Origin: Bolinopsis microptera
Lineage: Eukaryota; Ctenophora; Tentaculata; Lobata; Bolinopsidae
NCBI RefSeq assembly: GCF_026151205.1
Contig: NC_087073.1
Location: 9,029,411 to 9,093,410, forward strand
Direction of reading: 5' to 3'
DNA: 64,000 nucleotides
Of this stretch, positions 1-12,700 are shown in pieces. The notes under the pieces are model-generated. The model was not told the DNA's origin, did no database searches, and saw only the letters and a program-made list of their open reading frames with translations. Position numbers and translations under genes: made by a program. Positions within the stretch are counted from its first letter, which is position 1. The number at the start of each line of letters is the position of its first letter.

Positions 1-109
1 AGCAACTTGAAAGTTACTACAAAGTAGATGACATGAAAATGACATGAAAATGAGCGAACAGCTTTTAATTACAATTTATGATATAGTTTGGAATAAATTA
101 AATTCACCT

Positions 110-115
110 TTTATT
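110..115 (-). promoter_or_regulatory. Candidate polyadenylation signal of the lectin gene
   Basis: AATAAA occurs on the minus strand about 120 bases past the lectin stop codon. Placement fits a poly(A) signal, but the sequence is AT-rich, so chance occurrence is possible. Nothing else is seen in 1-234. Confidence 0.4.
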
Positions 116-234
116 CGTGTTTTGTTTGAAAAGCTTACTAAGGCTCACAAAAAATGTGGTTAATTAGATTGAAAAATATATATCATAATCTCATATATAT
201 ATCTAGGGTTTATGCCAGTACAACATGATATAAC

Positions 235-759
235 TTATTCAATATTGCCCTTTTCTGGTTGAATATAATACCCATCACCCAAAACCACAACCTCAGTAAG
301 ACATAGAGGTGCTTTGGTATCCAGCTTTATTTCCACCCTCCTGCCATGAACGATTCCTTCCATAGGGATATGATACCATCCAACGCTTCCCTTCTTGTAC
401 TCTATCGTGTGTATAAGTTGGGAGTCAAGGTATACTTTAGCTTTGTCTATTTTGTTAGCTTGTTCAAGTCGGCTCAGTATATTAATCTCAAATATTCTGT
501 AGCTCTGAGTAAGATCAACATACCACCAAGCTAACGAGCCGTCTACAGAGGGGTCTGTTTGAGTGGTATTACCATTAATAAATCTTGGATCTTCAATTCC
601 ATTGACAGCTCTGTTGGGTTCTCCGTTATCAGCTACCGATGATTGGTAACAAGATCTTCCCACAGCTAGGTCTCGGAGAATAGTGCTTTTCTCACCAGTC
701 CCAAAGACTTCAACTTGGGCCAAGGAGAGAGGTTTACCAGAAGTAAGTAAAACAGATAC
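235..759 (-). pseudogene. Lectin exon 6, 3' part: end of domain 3 and FTP domain 4
   Basis: On the minus strand the frame resumes at the second GTATC copy (759-755) as VSVLLTSGKPLSLAQVEVFG, completing domain 3. Domain 4 follows (SSVADNGEPNRAVNGIEDPR, TQTDPSVDGSLAWWYVDL, SRLEQANKI), then a TAA stop at 235-237. In domain 4 the usual NRxECxxR segment has changed (Ser for Asn, Gln for Cys, Lys for the last Arg), so sugar binding may be altered. In this allele the segment is cut off from its promoter and upstream exons. Confidence 0.8.
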
Positions 760-3700
760 TATAATGGCGCAGGAGGGTCAACCTGAAAAGAACATTGCTT
801 GACCCTCCTGCCCCACCGCATGGATCAGGAGGTTCATTTCAGAAACAGTGCTTGACCCTCCTGCCCCACCACATGGATCAGGAGGTTCATTTCAGAAAAA
901 ACAGTGCTTGACCCTCCTGCCCCACCACATGGATCAGGAGGTTCATTTCAGAAAAAACAGTGCTTGACCCTCCTGCCCCACCACATGGATTACGGGGGTC
1001 ATTTGAACCCACAAGACCATGTGCACTTATTTCTACATCGCGCGCGATACGTGTGTGCGTGATTACATGAAATCTTACCGCGCCCTACGCCAAGTAGACG
1101 AAAAGCGTGGTCGAAGAGCGAGAGTCGGTACAATAAATAAAACGAGAGTTGGTACATTTAACTGGCATTTTTTAACCGTGGTACAATCAGAATTGCATAC
1201 AGCCGACACAGGATGAGGGGGGGGGGGGCAATGACTACTGATGGAGACTTTTGAGCACCAATGGGGACGAAAATCATAGGGACTGAAGGTCAAATCGCTG
1301 GTGAAATTTTCCATTTGTCCCCATAAGTACCCAAAGTTTTGGCGAGTTTTATGTAGTTTTGATATTATCTTTTATTAAATGACTTCTAAAGGAGACTTTT
1401 GGGTACCAATGGGGGCTAAAAATCTTGGAGACTTGAGGTTAAATTGCTGGCGAAATTCTGCACTTGTCCCCAAAGTCATTGGCTCCCCCCCCCCTCCCCC
1501 GGGTGAGGTGACGGAGAAAAATAAACTGAGCTCAAGGCTACATTTCCAGATATCCCGCCAGGGCACCGTCGCTCATGCTGCAAAGTGTGTTGAGAGATGC
1601 CCACGTCATCACACGTAAACTGTGTCACGAATACCTGAAATGCAGACGTGCAGAACAAACATAACTCTGATCTATATTTTTCATAAAACTTTCAGGATTT
1701 GCCAATGAGGGAAAAGACAGCACTGTCCGAGAAGCTAGAAATGCATGAATCATAGGTGACATGGATAGGGGTAAGAAGTTTTTAAAAAACATGAAAATTG
1801 TGAAAGGAAAAGAAGTAGAAATGAGAAAGGGTAGATTTAAAATGTTTGAGAATCGATTTTGTGCTGAAGAACTCCGTCCGCAGGACGGGCTTCCGGCTAC
1901 TTATGATAATTCGAATAAATTTGAGATTCAAACAAGCTACGAATACGAATGCTTATAGCAGTGGCAAGCTCGTGGCAAGCTCTTGTTTGCTGCGCATTGG
2001 CTGCAATGTATAACCGCAGTATGAAGTATGAACTGTCAAAATATTTGAATTTGCTTACCTAGTGGCTTTGTTTGATAAAGCATACATACTTTATATACCG
2101 ATAAATCAATAACTCCTTTTGATTCTTCGGTTTGAGAATTGTGCGGTCACACATCTCTGCAATGTCTGAAAAGGTGGCAGGGAAGTATTGAAACTTACTT
2201 AACACTATATTTACAGTTAAACCTTGAACTACTATAACTAGGGCAGTAGGAAACGCCAAAAAGTAGATCATCTGACTAAAACAACTTAACTTCATCCAAG
2301 AGTCTAGTTAGCAGCATTGTAGCGATAAGATACCACCATAGTTTGAGCTGTCGACACTGAAATAAAACAAACAATTTACTTTTCACTACTGCAGGGGAAT
2401 GCATGCAATGTAAGATATAAAGAATAAAGATATAATATATTGTATGTTTTTCATCGTGGCCTCAGGGGAGAAGGGCAGCTCGAAAAACCGAAAAAAGTCT
2501 AAAAAACCGTGTTGGAGCTGGTGAGTTAAAGCTACCGATCTCGATCGTGAGAGTCAGATGATCAGATCGCATGTAACGTGAGTTTCGCCCGCCTGAATAA
2601 GGCAACATGAAATCATATTGCTGGTGACAGGTCTCGACCAAGATGTAAAATAAAGATACCCCAAATTTGTTATTTTTAAGCCGATTCACATCGACCCAAG
2701 TCTCTGCTTTGACCCTAAATGCTCAAACTTCGTTAATAGATTGGAAAATCGTGTTATGCTTGTTACTAATAACTGTTGTTTGTGAGAGGACATCTCGATT
2801 TCCCGGATCAGAGGATCACACCAATGAGGGGTTGATTGTGCATGTGTGAACTTCTTTTCAAATTGCCCGATTTTTTTTCAGTAGGTCACATTACTCGTGA
2901 CGTGCAAATGTATCTTTTGTCTTTTAATAGGTCAAGCTCAGAGCTTTAAAGCTTTAAAGACTTCTCCGTGACAAAGACGGCCGACATATATCTTCACTCC
3001 AGGAAAAGTCAGAACTCTTTCCACACCACATTCTTAAATGTACACGACAGCAGAACGACGATGTAGCCCCACGCCGCAGTAAACTTTAAATTTCTGACCC
3101 GGAACGAGCCCAGCAACTGTAGACAGCTGCGTGAGCTATGTACGGTTAGCAGATTTAAGAGCTTATGCAATAAGCAGTCACCGTTCACTCTCATGTTTGA
3201 CTCTTCTTCTTTTGAACAACAAATGTCCATTGAATGATGCCAAGCTAAGCGATTATGATTAGAAAAGTACCGTGATTTACACTGATGGCTCATACAAGGA
3301 CTTGTTGGACTTCGTGAATTTGGAGGACCTGCAGCTGTAATCAGTATTCAGTACTTCACTACCAGATGTGCGAGGCCGAGGTTTCCGTTTGACAACATTA
3401 CAAGTGGACCACCCAGGCCGGGATGATCACGCGCTAGTTGACATGAGATCTGATTCTCCGGGAAAATTGGGCGAGATGACCGGTGTCCTGTCAGAGGTCA
3501 CGGATACAAGGATACCAAAAATATAAATATTTTATTGTACAATTACAATAGTCGTATAAACTTGACAAATTCGCCTACCATCACGTGACCCTCGTCAACG
3601 AGCAAGTGAAAAATGTGTTCACAGCATTTAATTATACGGTAACTACACCATAGATTGACAAGCTAAGCGTACAGAAAAACGTCCAACTCCGGACTTTAAT

Positions 3701-6700
3701 AAAAACTCCGGTATAATAGCGTTTTTGACGGAGCAATTTAATGGCCTGGAGTAGGAAACTTTGTTGACCGGAATAAATTGATCCGAAAGGCGAAAGATAC
3801 ATATGAGAGGCCATCAAAAGATGGTACCAAAATCTCTCTGTGAAAAGTCCTTTTTACTTTTTTAAGCGTCAAAAGTCGGTGCACTTACTTTATCCATCGA
3901 AAAAAGGGCATCCCCTGGTGGCTCGTAAAGTATGCGAATTTTAGCTGTCTAGTAGCCATCTTTCTTGCTCTCTGGCCGTCTAAGAAGAAACATTATATCC
4001 GACTCTATACCCAAATAATCATATTATAAAACAGGATCATACATAGTTAATAGAACTCCATTAAGAAAAACATTCTTAAATACGTAATCTGTGCCTCGTA
4101 CAACAGTTTTCCAAACACTTCCTACAGCTAGCAATATCCCGTTATTTCATTTTAAATCATCAAAATTCTAAGTTCTAAAGTTACTATATTTAAGGTCATC
4201 AACAAAGCCTATTTGATATAAGTTTGTATTTAGGTCTACAACACGCCCTTTAAACTATACCACTACTATTAAACACAAATTTTCTCTTTGTGCTGAAAAA
4301 GTTTAAAGAAGCTTTACAACTTAACTCCAAACTAATGATTCAGTCTGTCTGTGCATTTTGGTTTTTTTTTAAAGTTCGCGTTTCGGTAGCCAGTTCACCC
4401 CACCTGCAAAAAAAAATTTTGGTTTTCCTAATTTTGGGGGCCCTTTTAGGTTCATTTTGTCCAAAAATTTTGGGGTTTTAATAACCTTTTTGTCGTTTTT
4501 TTAAGCCATTTTTCAAATTTTTTTTTTAAATTTTTTCGCTAGCTTTTTGCAAAATTTTTCGTTTTGGGGAAATTTTTAAAAGACGGTCACTTACTACTCA
4601 ATTTTAATGCATCAAAATTTTCCCTTTAAAACAGCGAGCGCTTTAAAAAATTTACGATCTTAAACGTTAAATAATTTTTCATGATTGCTTGCGAAATTTT
4701 TTTCCCCTTTAATTTTAATTTCCCCCTGAATTGTTTAAAAAAAAATTTTAGGCATTGTTTGATTTAAATTTTATGGAATAAGTTTTTTTTTCCCTGGGAA
4801 GGGAATTTGGCGGATTTGTAAAACACCAAAAATTGGTTTATGTAAAGGGTTTTTTCTTTTTTTTTTCAAGTTTCGGGGGCGCAGGAAATTGAACAATTAA
4901 TAAATTTTAAACTCCCCAAACTTTTAAGGCAAACCAACGGAAAAACCTCGTCATCTTTGGGAAAATTTCCTTCATTGACACACCTTTGGGGTTTAAAAAT
5001 TTGTTTTTTAAAAATAGGAAAACTAATTGGTTGTTCCTAGCGAATGTTATTTATACGTTAAAAAACAGGTCAGCGGGGAATATTCAAGTAAGGTCTTTGG
5101 GGCTTTCTTTTACAACGGGAAACAAGGAATTGAAATTTTAATTGAAACTAAAATGACGGGGTTTAATCTAAAAAACTTGTGCTACGTGTCACTCCTTTTC
5201 CTGAAAAAAAGCCCATTTTTTCCAAATTAAAAAAATGAGTATAAGATTGTTTTTAACCGTGTTAAAAATGTGTCAAAAAGTGTCCAAATTAAAATAAATA
5301 CCATAAAAAAATCTATTACATTTTTGGGAAAAATTTAGTATGAAACGGTGGAGGTTCTTTAAGCGGGCCATTCCAGTCCAACCCTGGAAATGACATACAG
5401 GATTTGTTTTACCTTGTTGCATGAAAGCACTAATATCACCAAATGCATCAACATTAAGAGTCAACCTGGACGTGTACTACGGACTGAACAAGACTATTTC
5501 CTCTAAATGTTCCTACTGTTTCAAATTATAGTAAAACTGAGAGAAGCTTTAGTTACTGTGGACCCTTTGTTTGGAATCAGCTTCCTTTGCAATTTGAGAA
5601 CATTAACCGATATCGTCTTGTTTAAAAGAGAATAAATACGCATCTCTTTGGAAAAAGCATTCATATAAGTAGCATATAATAACTTTCTCATAAACCCAAA
5701 CTTCATAAAAATAAGTTCTAATGACATATTCATGAGTCGCTTTAGATGGCTTGAACTGAATCTTTACTTAGCTGTCATTTGTTTAGTGCTCAGTGTCAAC
5801 AAGAATTTGTCATTATATTCTTCCCTGTGATAATATTCAATTTCAAGTCAATATATCATAGTTATTGAATTGCCTATATATATCCTGAAGTTAGGACTAT
5901 GATTTGACCTGCCCCATCCCCAAATTTTTGGGAAAGTTTTATGCCCCTTTTCGTGAAAAGAGGAAATTTAAATGAAGGCTTTTTTTTTATTCTGATTATC
6001 CGCTTTAAAAACATTATCAGGCCCGTTTCCTTTTTAAAGCCCAATTAAAAAAAAGAATGTAAATTTGTTTAGAGAAAAAAAAATTTAGGTCGAAAATTTT
6101 GATCCTTCCCCCCCCCCCCCCCCCTCGGGCCCTTATTTCATTAAACCCAAAAACCCCTGATTTTGAAGTTAACAGGCGGGAACACCCTAGCTGTCCAGCA
6201 TTGGGGGGTTTAACGGAAACGTGTTTTAGCTCTAGGTCACAGGCTGGACGTAGCTTGTGCCCTTGTCCAAAGTTCTGCGTTTCAGGTAACATCAGGAAAA
6301 AGAATAAGTTAAAGTTGAATGTGTTATGATGGGCCCCCGGAGGGGAAAGTCAGGTTATAATAATAACACCTTGAATTTTTAATGTACTTATATTAATATC
6401 TAAAAGAATCCTCTTCGAATATTTTCTGTGACAAGTGGATCTGAATCTTTGATTAGAGTTGGTGGTTACTGTCTGGTGACATTACACACTCACTTTATCT
6501 TCCCTCTTGGTCCAAGGGATGTTTTTAAGAAGGGCATTAATAACTTCCCTTACTGACATACGCATACTTACAACAAACTAGCTGCATTGCTTTGGACTTG
6601 TCAGTAGGAATGCCTGGAAGATCGGTTACCCAACTGTCTACTTGAATGACCAACCCAAAAAATAGGAAGAGATCAAGAGGCAGGTCTATAGGAAGAGCTT

Positions 6701-9700
6701 AAATGTAGTAGAAATGTTACCTACCCTCGAAGATGTATAAGTAAAGTAATAAAAAAGTCGCGCAGACTAATCTTTTTGGCATGGAGATCTCGCTAGAGTA
6801 ACATGTTACTTGTATTGGTTCAATCAATAACATATAACAATTAAAGAGTTAAGAGTCCAACTAGGAATTTAACACAAAATATATATTTAAATTCATTCAC
6901 TGCAACAAATCACTCCATAAATCATGTAGGAGTATTTGATTAAGACTTGAGTTCCAGATCACCTATATATTGTTGGTAAAAAATCCCCCCCTTTTTAAAA
7001 ACCCCTAAAAAAAAATAAAATGTCATGGGTAAGGATATTTTTTGTAGGTAGTTTTTGAAAAACAGAGTGTACCAGGCCGTTTTTGTTTTTAGAATCAAAA
7101 ACAAAAAGTAAAACCTAATCAAATGTGAGAGGATGAAGCAAAGTTGAAAAAAAACAAAGAGCCCCAGAAGGTTAAACTGGTTGCTTACAATTCCCCCATT
7201 TTGTTTGTGAGAATTATAAGGGTCTAAAGGCCATGAGTGTAAAGGGCCACTATGGTTTTTAAAGATTTTAATAAACCCTTTGACAGGTAATAAAGGTTTG
7301 TTTTTAAAAAGCCAGCCATGCTTTTTGAAGCCTCGAGTGCCGGGTTCAACACACTGGGAAGGGGGCGGAAAAGGCGGATGGTTTATGGGCGCGCACAATA
7401 GGCGTAAAGCCCCTTAAGTAAAAGTAAGTTTTTAAGAACAAAAGCAAATGGTATACCAGAATGGGATTACAGGGGTCTTCGAAGTCCTGGTAGGATCAGG
7501 ATTCGGGGTACTGCAAAGAGACACCTCATACTTGTTCATCATCGTGATTGACTATCTCATGACAGTGGCTATAGATGATGACTCAGACTCTGGGTTCCTC
7601 TTAAGACTGCACAGGGTGTAGATGGATTTGTGCTGAAAAATATCGCATATGTCAAATTCTCAGATGATGGTGCATATCACTGATATAATTGAATGGGGCA
7701 AAACTACTCTGGACAGGCTATAGGAAGCAGCAAAAAGTGTGGGTTAGTCTTGAACAACCTCTTCAAACCCATCTCATGACTCTAAACACTACAGAGGAAA
7801 GTAGACTTTAAAGCTGTTCTGGAACACCTGCTGGAAAACGTACCTTGGGGGCATAGATATCAACAACTGAGAGAGACTTTAGAGAGACTTTTCAAGAGCA
7901 ACTATGAAGATACAAGAGCGTAGGATGCAACTAGCTTTGCCATATACACTGGCACCTGAACTAGTTGCTAAGTGTGGGGTACTTAATGAACCTAACCATG
8001 GGTGCTGAGCAGGGGTAGAACAGTCATAACTTTATGTTGATAGCCTAAGGGCTGATCGGGATTTGCGTAACACTGGAGAAAATCACGGGACTTATGGAGG
8101 ATAGAAATCTATCGAGACAGTGCATCAATACTCGGCGTGAAGCCTAAATTAAGAGAAGTTTAAAGTTCACAATCATAATATTATTTAAAATTGCCTCTAA
8201 TAGCTACTGATAATCAGCTTGATAGAGTCTTCCCGCCAGTTTATCAGAAATAAATAAAATGCAGAACCTAACAAAAGGACTAAAATGATCCAAGATACTA
8301 TATTTCATGAAAATTACTGAATTTGCATTGGCGCTCGATTCAAAAGAATTTTAGTAATGATGCGTTGACAAAATGCGCGGCGCGCAAAAATTATCATTGC
8401 AAATTGTTTGTTGTTAAACAAATTCATAAAATAATCTGTAATAATATAGTTCTAATAGTGTATAAAAAAGAATAATCTCAAAATATAACCACTAAACAGA
8501 GCAAACACGAGGATCGCGCAAAAACTTCTATCTATTTTGACATTTTCCGCGATTTTAAATAGGAACCATTTAAAATATGTAAACCAAATACGCAAAACAT
8601 TAAAATCTTGATCCATAAATTTTTACTTGTAGAGTCCCCGGTCAATAGTTTGCAAAAATAATTTTATATACGAAAATATAAAGAATTTAAAAAACTTTAT
8701 GGATCAATAAATTAACGGTTTGCGTATTTTGTTAATTATACAATATGTATAAAACAAGGTTCTGTTCAAAATCCCGGAAAATTGTCAAAATAGATATGAT
8801 TTTTGCGCGATCCTCGTTTTTGCTCTGTTCTATTACTGGGCGCGCTCAGCCTGTCATTCCGGCCTAATCTCTAATGTTTACCCAACATAAAGCCTGGGGT
8901 CCTCAGGTAATCTGTTTAGTGTTTTATATTGAGATTATTCTTTTTATTCACACTATTAGAACTATATATTACAGATTATTTTATGAAATATGTTTGAACA
9001 ACAAACAAATTTCAAATGATAATTTTTGCGCGCCGCGCATTCTGTCAACGCAATCATTAACAAAAATCCATTGGAATCGAGAGCCAATGCAATTTAGTAA
9101 TTTTCATGAAATATATCTTGGAGTTATTTTTAGTCCTTTTGTTAGGTTCTGCATTTTTATTTATTTCTGAATAAACTGGCTGGAAGACGACTCTCAAGCT
9201 GGATACTCAGTCGCTATTAGAGGCAATTTTAAATAATAATTATGATTGTGAACTTTTAAACTTCTCTTAATTAGGCTTCAGCGTCCGAGTATTGATGCAC
9301 TGTCTCGATAGATTCTATCCTCCATACGTCCCCGTGATTTCTCCAGTGTTACTCAAAACCCGTATCAGCCCTTAGGCTACAACATAAGTTATGGACTGTT
9401 CTTCCCCTGCTCAGCACACCATGGTTAGGTTTCATTAAGTAACCCACACTTAGCAACTAGTTCAAGGTGCCAGGTATATGGCACAGTAGTTGCATTCCTA
9501 CGCTCTTGGATCTTCATAGTTGCTCTTGAAAAGTCTCTTAAAGTCTTTATCAGTTGTTGAAATCTATGCCCCAAAGGTACGTTTTCAGCTGGTTTCCAGA
9601 ACAGCTTTAAAGTCTACTTTCCTCTATAGTGTTTAGAGTTCATGAGATTTGTTTTAGAGTTGTTCAAGACTAACCCACCACTTTTTGCTGCTTCCTATAG

Positions 9701-12700
9701 CCTGGTCCAGGAGTAGTTTTGCCCCATTCAATTATATCAGTGATAAGGGCACCATCATCTGAGAATTTGACATATGCGCTATTTTCAGCACAAATCCTTC
9801 TACACCCTGTGCAGGCTTCAGAGAGAACCCAGAGTCTGAGTATCATCTATAGCCACTGTCATGATATAGTCAATCACGATGATGAACAAGTATGAGGTGT
9901 CTCTTTGCAGTACTCCCGAATCCTGATCCTACCAGGACTTCGAAGACCCCTGTAATACCATCCTGCAGTTGTGATTACTTACAGCCACTGTGTTTGTGTA
10001 GATCAATCGCACTATGTATTCTGGTATACCATTTGCTTTAAGATCTTAATAAGCAAACCTTTATGTACACTGTCAAGGCTTTATTAAAATCTATAAACAC
10101 ATAGTGGCCCTTCACACTCTTTAGACCCTATATAACTTCCTTCACAGAACAAGAATGTGCGAAGTTGTAGAGCAACCAGGTCTGAAGCCCATTCTGGTTG
10201 TCTCTTCGTTTTTCCTTCAAGTCTTGGCTTCATCTGCTCAGCATTTTGATTAGGTTTTACTTTTTTTTTTGTTTCTAAAAAAGACGTGGGGCCCTTTGGG
10301 AGCATCGTTTGCATAAAATCCCATAATGTATCATTTCCATGACATGTATAGTTTCTTTTAGGGGTTTAGAGGGTCGGATTTTAGGACCCAAAACAAATGG
10401 TGTTGGAACTCAATTATCAATACTCCCACGTTTTATGGAGTGATTGTTGCGGAAAAAATTTAATATTATTTGTGTTAAATTTCCTTTTTGGACTCTTTAA
10501 ATCTTTAATTTTATGTTTTGGTTGAAAGTAAAAATGTTATTAGCGAGATCCCCTAAAAAGTTTTCTGGCGAGCTGTTTTATTATTTCTTTTTCTTTCGGA
10601 GGGGGGGTCATTTTTTACTACATTTAGTTTCCCTTGACCGTCTGATTTTTATTTTGGGGGGTATTCAAATAATTTCCCCGTCTTGCCCCCCGGGGGTCCC
10701 TATAGACATTCAATTTCTTTTTTATTTCTTTAATTTTTTTCATTTATGAGTTACCTGTTAAATCGCAGCAAGGAGGGACAATGGACATCAAGACTACTGT
10801 CACAGCCTGGTGACCTAGAGCTAAATGAGCTCCTGTTTCCTGTGTAGACCTCCCAGATGTGGACAGGCTAGGATGTTCCTCGCCTTGTGAGTAACTTCAA
10901 GAATCAGGTGTTATGGATTTAATGAAATAAGGCCAGAGGGGGGCGGGGGGGGGGGGGGGGGAAGGATCAAAATTTTCCGATCTAAATTTTATTTCTCTAA
11001 ACAAATTCACATTTCATTATTCAATTGGTGTCTTAATTATGGATATACTGGACCTGATAATGTGATGTAAGATGACGTGATAATACGGGAATAACATGAA
11101 GCCTTCATTCAATTAACCTCATTTTACGATAGGAGCATATAACTTCCAAAATTAGGGGATGGGCAGGTCAAATCATAGTCCTAACTTCAGGATATATATA
11201 GGCATTCAATAACTATGATATATTGACTTGAAATTGAATATTATCACAGGGACAATATAATGACAATTCTTGTTGACACTGAGCACTAAAGTAAGACAGC
11301 TAAGTAAAGATTCAGTTCAAGCCATCTAAAGGGACTCATGAATATGTGCATTAGAACTTATTTTTATGAAGTTTGGGTTTTATGAGAAAGTATTATATGC
11401 TACTTATATGACTGCTTTTTTAAGAGATGCGTATTTATCTCTTTTTTGAACAAGACGATATCGGTTAATGTTCTCAATTGCTAAGGAAGCTGATTCCAAA
11501 CAAAGGGTCCACAGTAACTAAAGCTTCTCTCAGTTTTACTATAATTTGAAACAGTAGGAACATTTAGGAGGAAAATAGTCTTGTTAGTCCGTAGTAGTAC
11601 ACGTACAGGTTGACTCTTAATGTTGATGCATTTGGTGATATAAATTTGGAGTACGTTGTTGACACATTTGAACACGGTTTAGAGCAATCTTATACTCTAT
11701 TTGTTGTCCTTATTGGAAGAAAATGGGCTTTTTTCAGGAATGGAGTGGACACTGTGAGCACAATGTTATGTTATGATTACCCTTGTCAGTTTTAGTTTAC
11801 AATGATATTTCAATTCCTTGTTTCTGTTGTAAAAAAAAGCCCAAAAGCCTTTTTGAATATTCCGCGACATGTTTTAACGTTTATAAAAAATCGTTTTTTG
11901 TAGGATACAACCAGATTGTTTTCCATTTTAAAAAAATTTAAAGTTAACAAAGAGTTGTGCAAATGTATTGAACTCCCAAAAAAAGTGCAGAGGTTAAGTC
12001 GTTGGTTTTGTCATAAATGTTTTTGGCGTAAATTTTTTATTTAATTTTTCTAATTCTCGTTGCAGTGCCCCCAATTTGAAAAAAAGTAAATAATTTAAAA
12101 ACCAAATTTCTGGTGTTTTTAATCCGCCGAAATTCCCCTTTCCCCGGAAAGAAAATCTATTTAACCATAAATTTGCAAAATTTCCTAAAAATTTTTTGTT
12201 TAAAAAAAAATTTTTTTGGGAGGATTATTTTAAAGGGGATAAAATTTCGCGAGCATTCTGGGGTTTGATTAAGAATTTATTTTCGGGAATTTAACAAATC
12301 GCTCTGGTTTATAGGTAAAAGTTGTGTGTAGTAATTGATTTGTAAGTTTTCGTCTTTAATAATTTCCCCGATCGAAAAATTTTTAGTCAAAAAAGCTAGC
12401 TGAATAAATTTTAAAAAATTAAATGTTTAAAAAAAGGGCTTAAAATACGAATAATTTGTTGTTGGAAAAATTAACAAAAATTTTGACCTTTTTTATGGTA
12501 ACCCTAATTTTTTATGGGAACCAAAATTATTGTGAACCAAATTTTTTCAGGTTTGGGGGGTGAACATGGGTACCGAAAGTGCGAACTTTTGAAAAAAAAA
12601 ATCAAAAGCGGGACAGAAGAAACATTGTTTGAGTTAAGTTGTAAAGCTTCTTTTTAAAATTTTTTTCCCCAAAAAAGAATTTGTTTAAATGTGTGGTAAA

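Larger units (their letters stand above)
760..8620 (+). repeat. Left arm of the palindrome
   Basis: This arm is the inverted counterpart of about 8690-16088. Anchors seen by eye are the termini, the 56-60 base repeats, the 1240-1500 duplicated block (15350-15610 in the other arm), the CATCACGTGACC segment near 3583 (13330), the RT relic near 7500-8000 (9480-9960) and the central GATCGCGCAAAAA near 8510 (8810). Only short non-conserved ORFs occur. Stretches around 4350-5300, 5930-6300 and 6960-7400 are unusually homopolymer-rich and align poorly with the other arm. Confidence 0.78.

Noticed and set aside
797..1010. CRISPR-like array
   Set aside because: The units are contiguous tandem repeats without unique spacers, in an animal genome.
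3009..3293. RNase H-like reading (TDGSYKD) in the palindrome arm
   Set aside because: Only one short motif matches by eye, frames are broken in both arms, and no neighbouring RNase H motifs were found.
6940..7398. 152-codon minus-strand ORF in the left arm
   Set aside because: It lies in a homopolymer-rich block antisense to the RT relic and is not open in the matching right-arm sequence.
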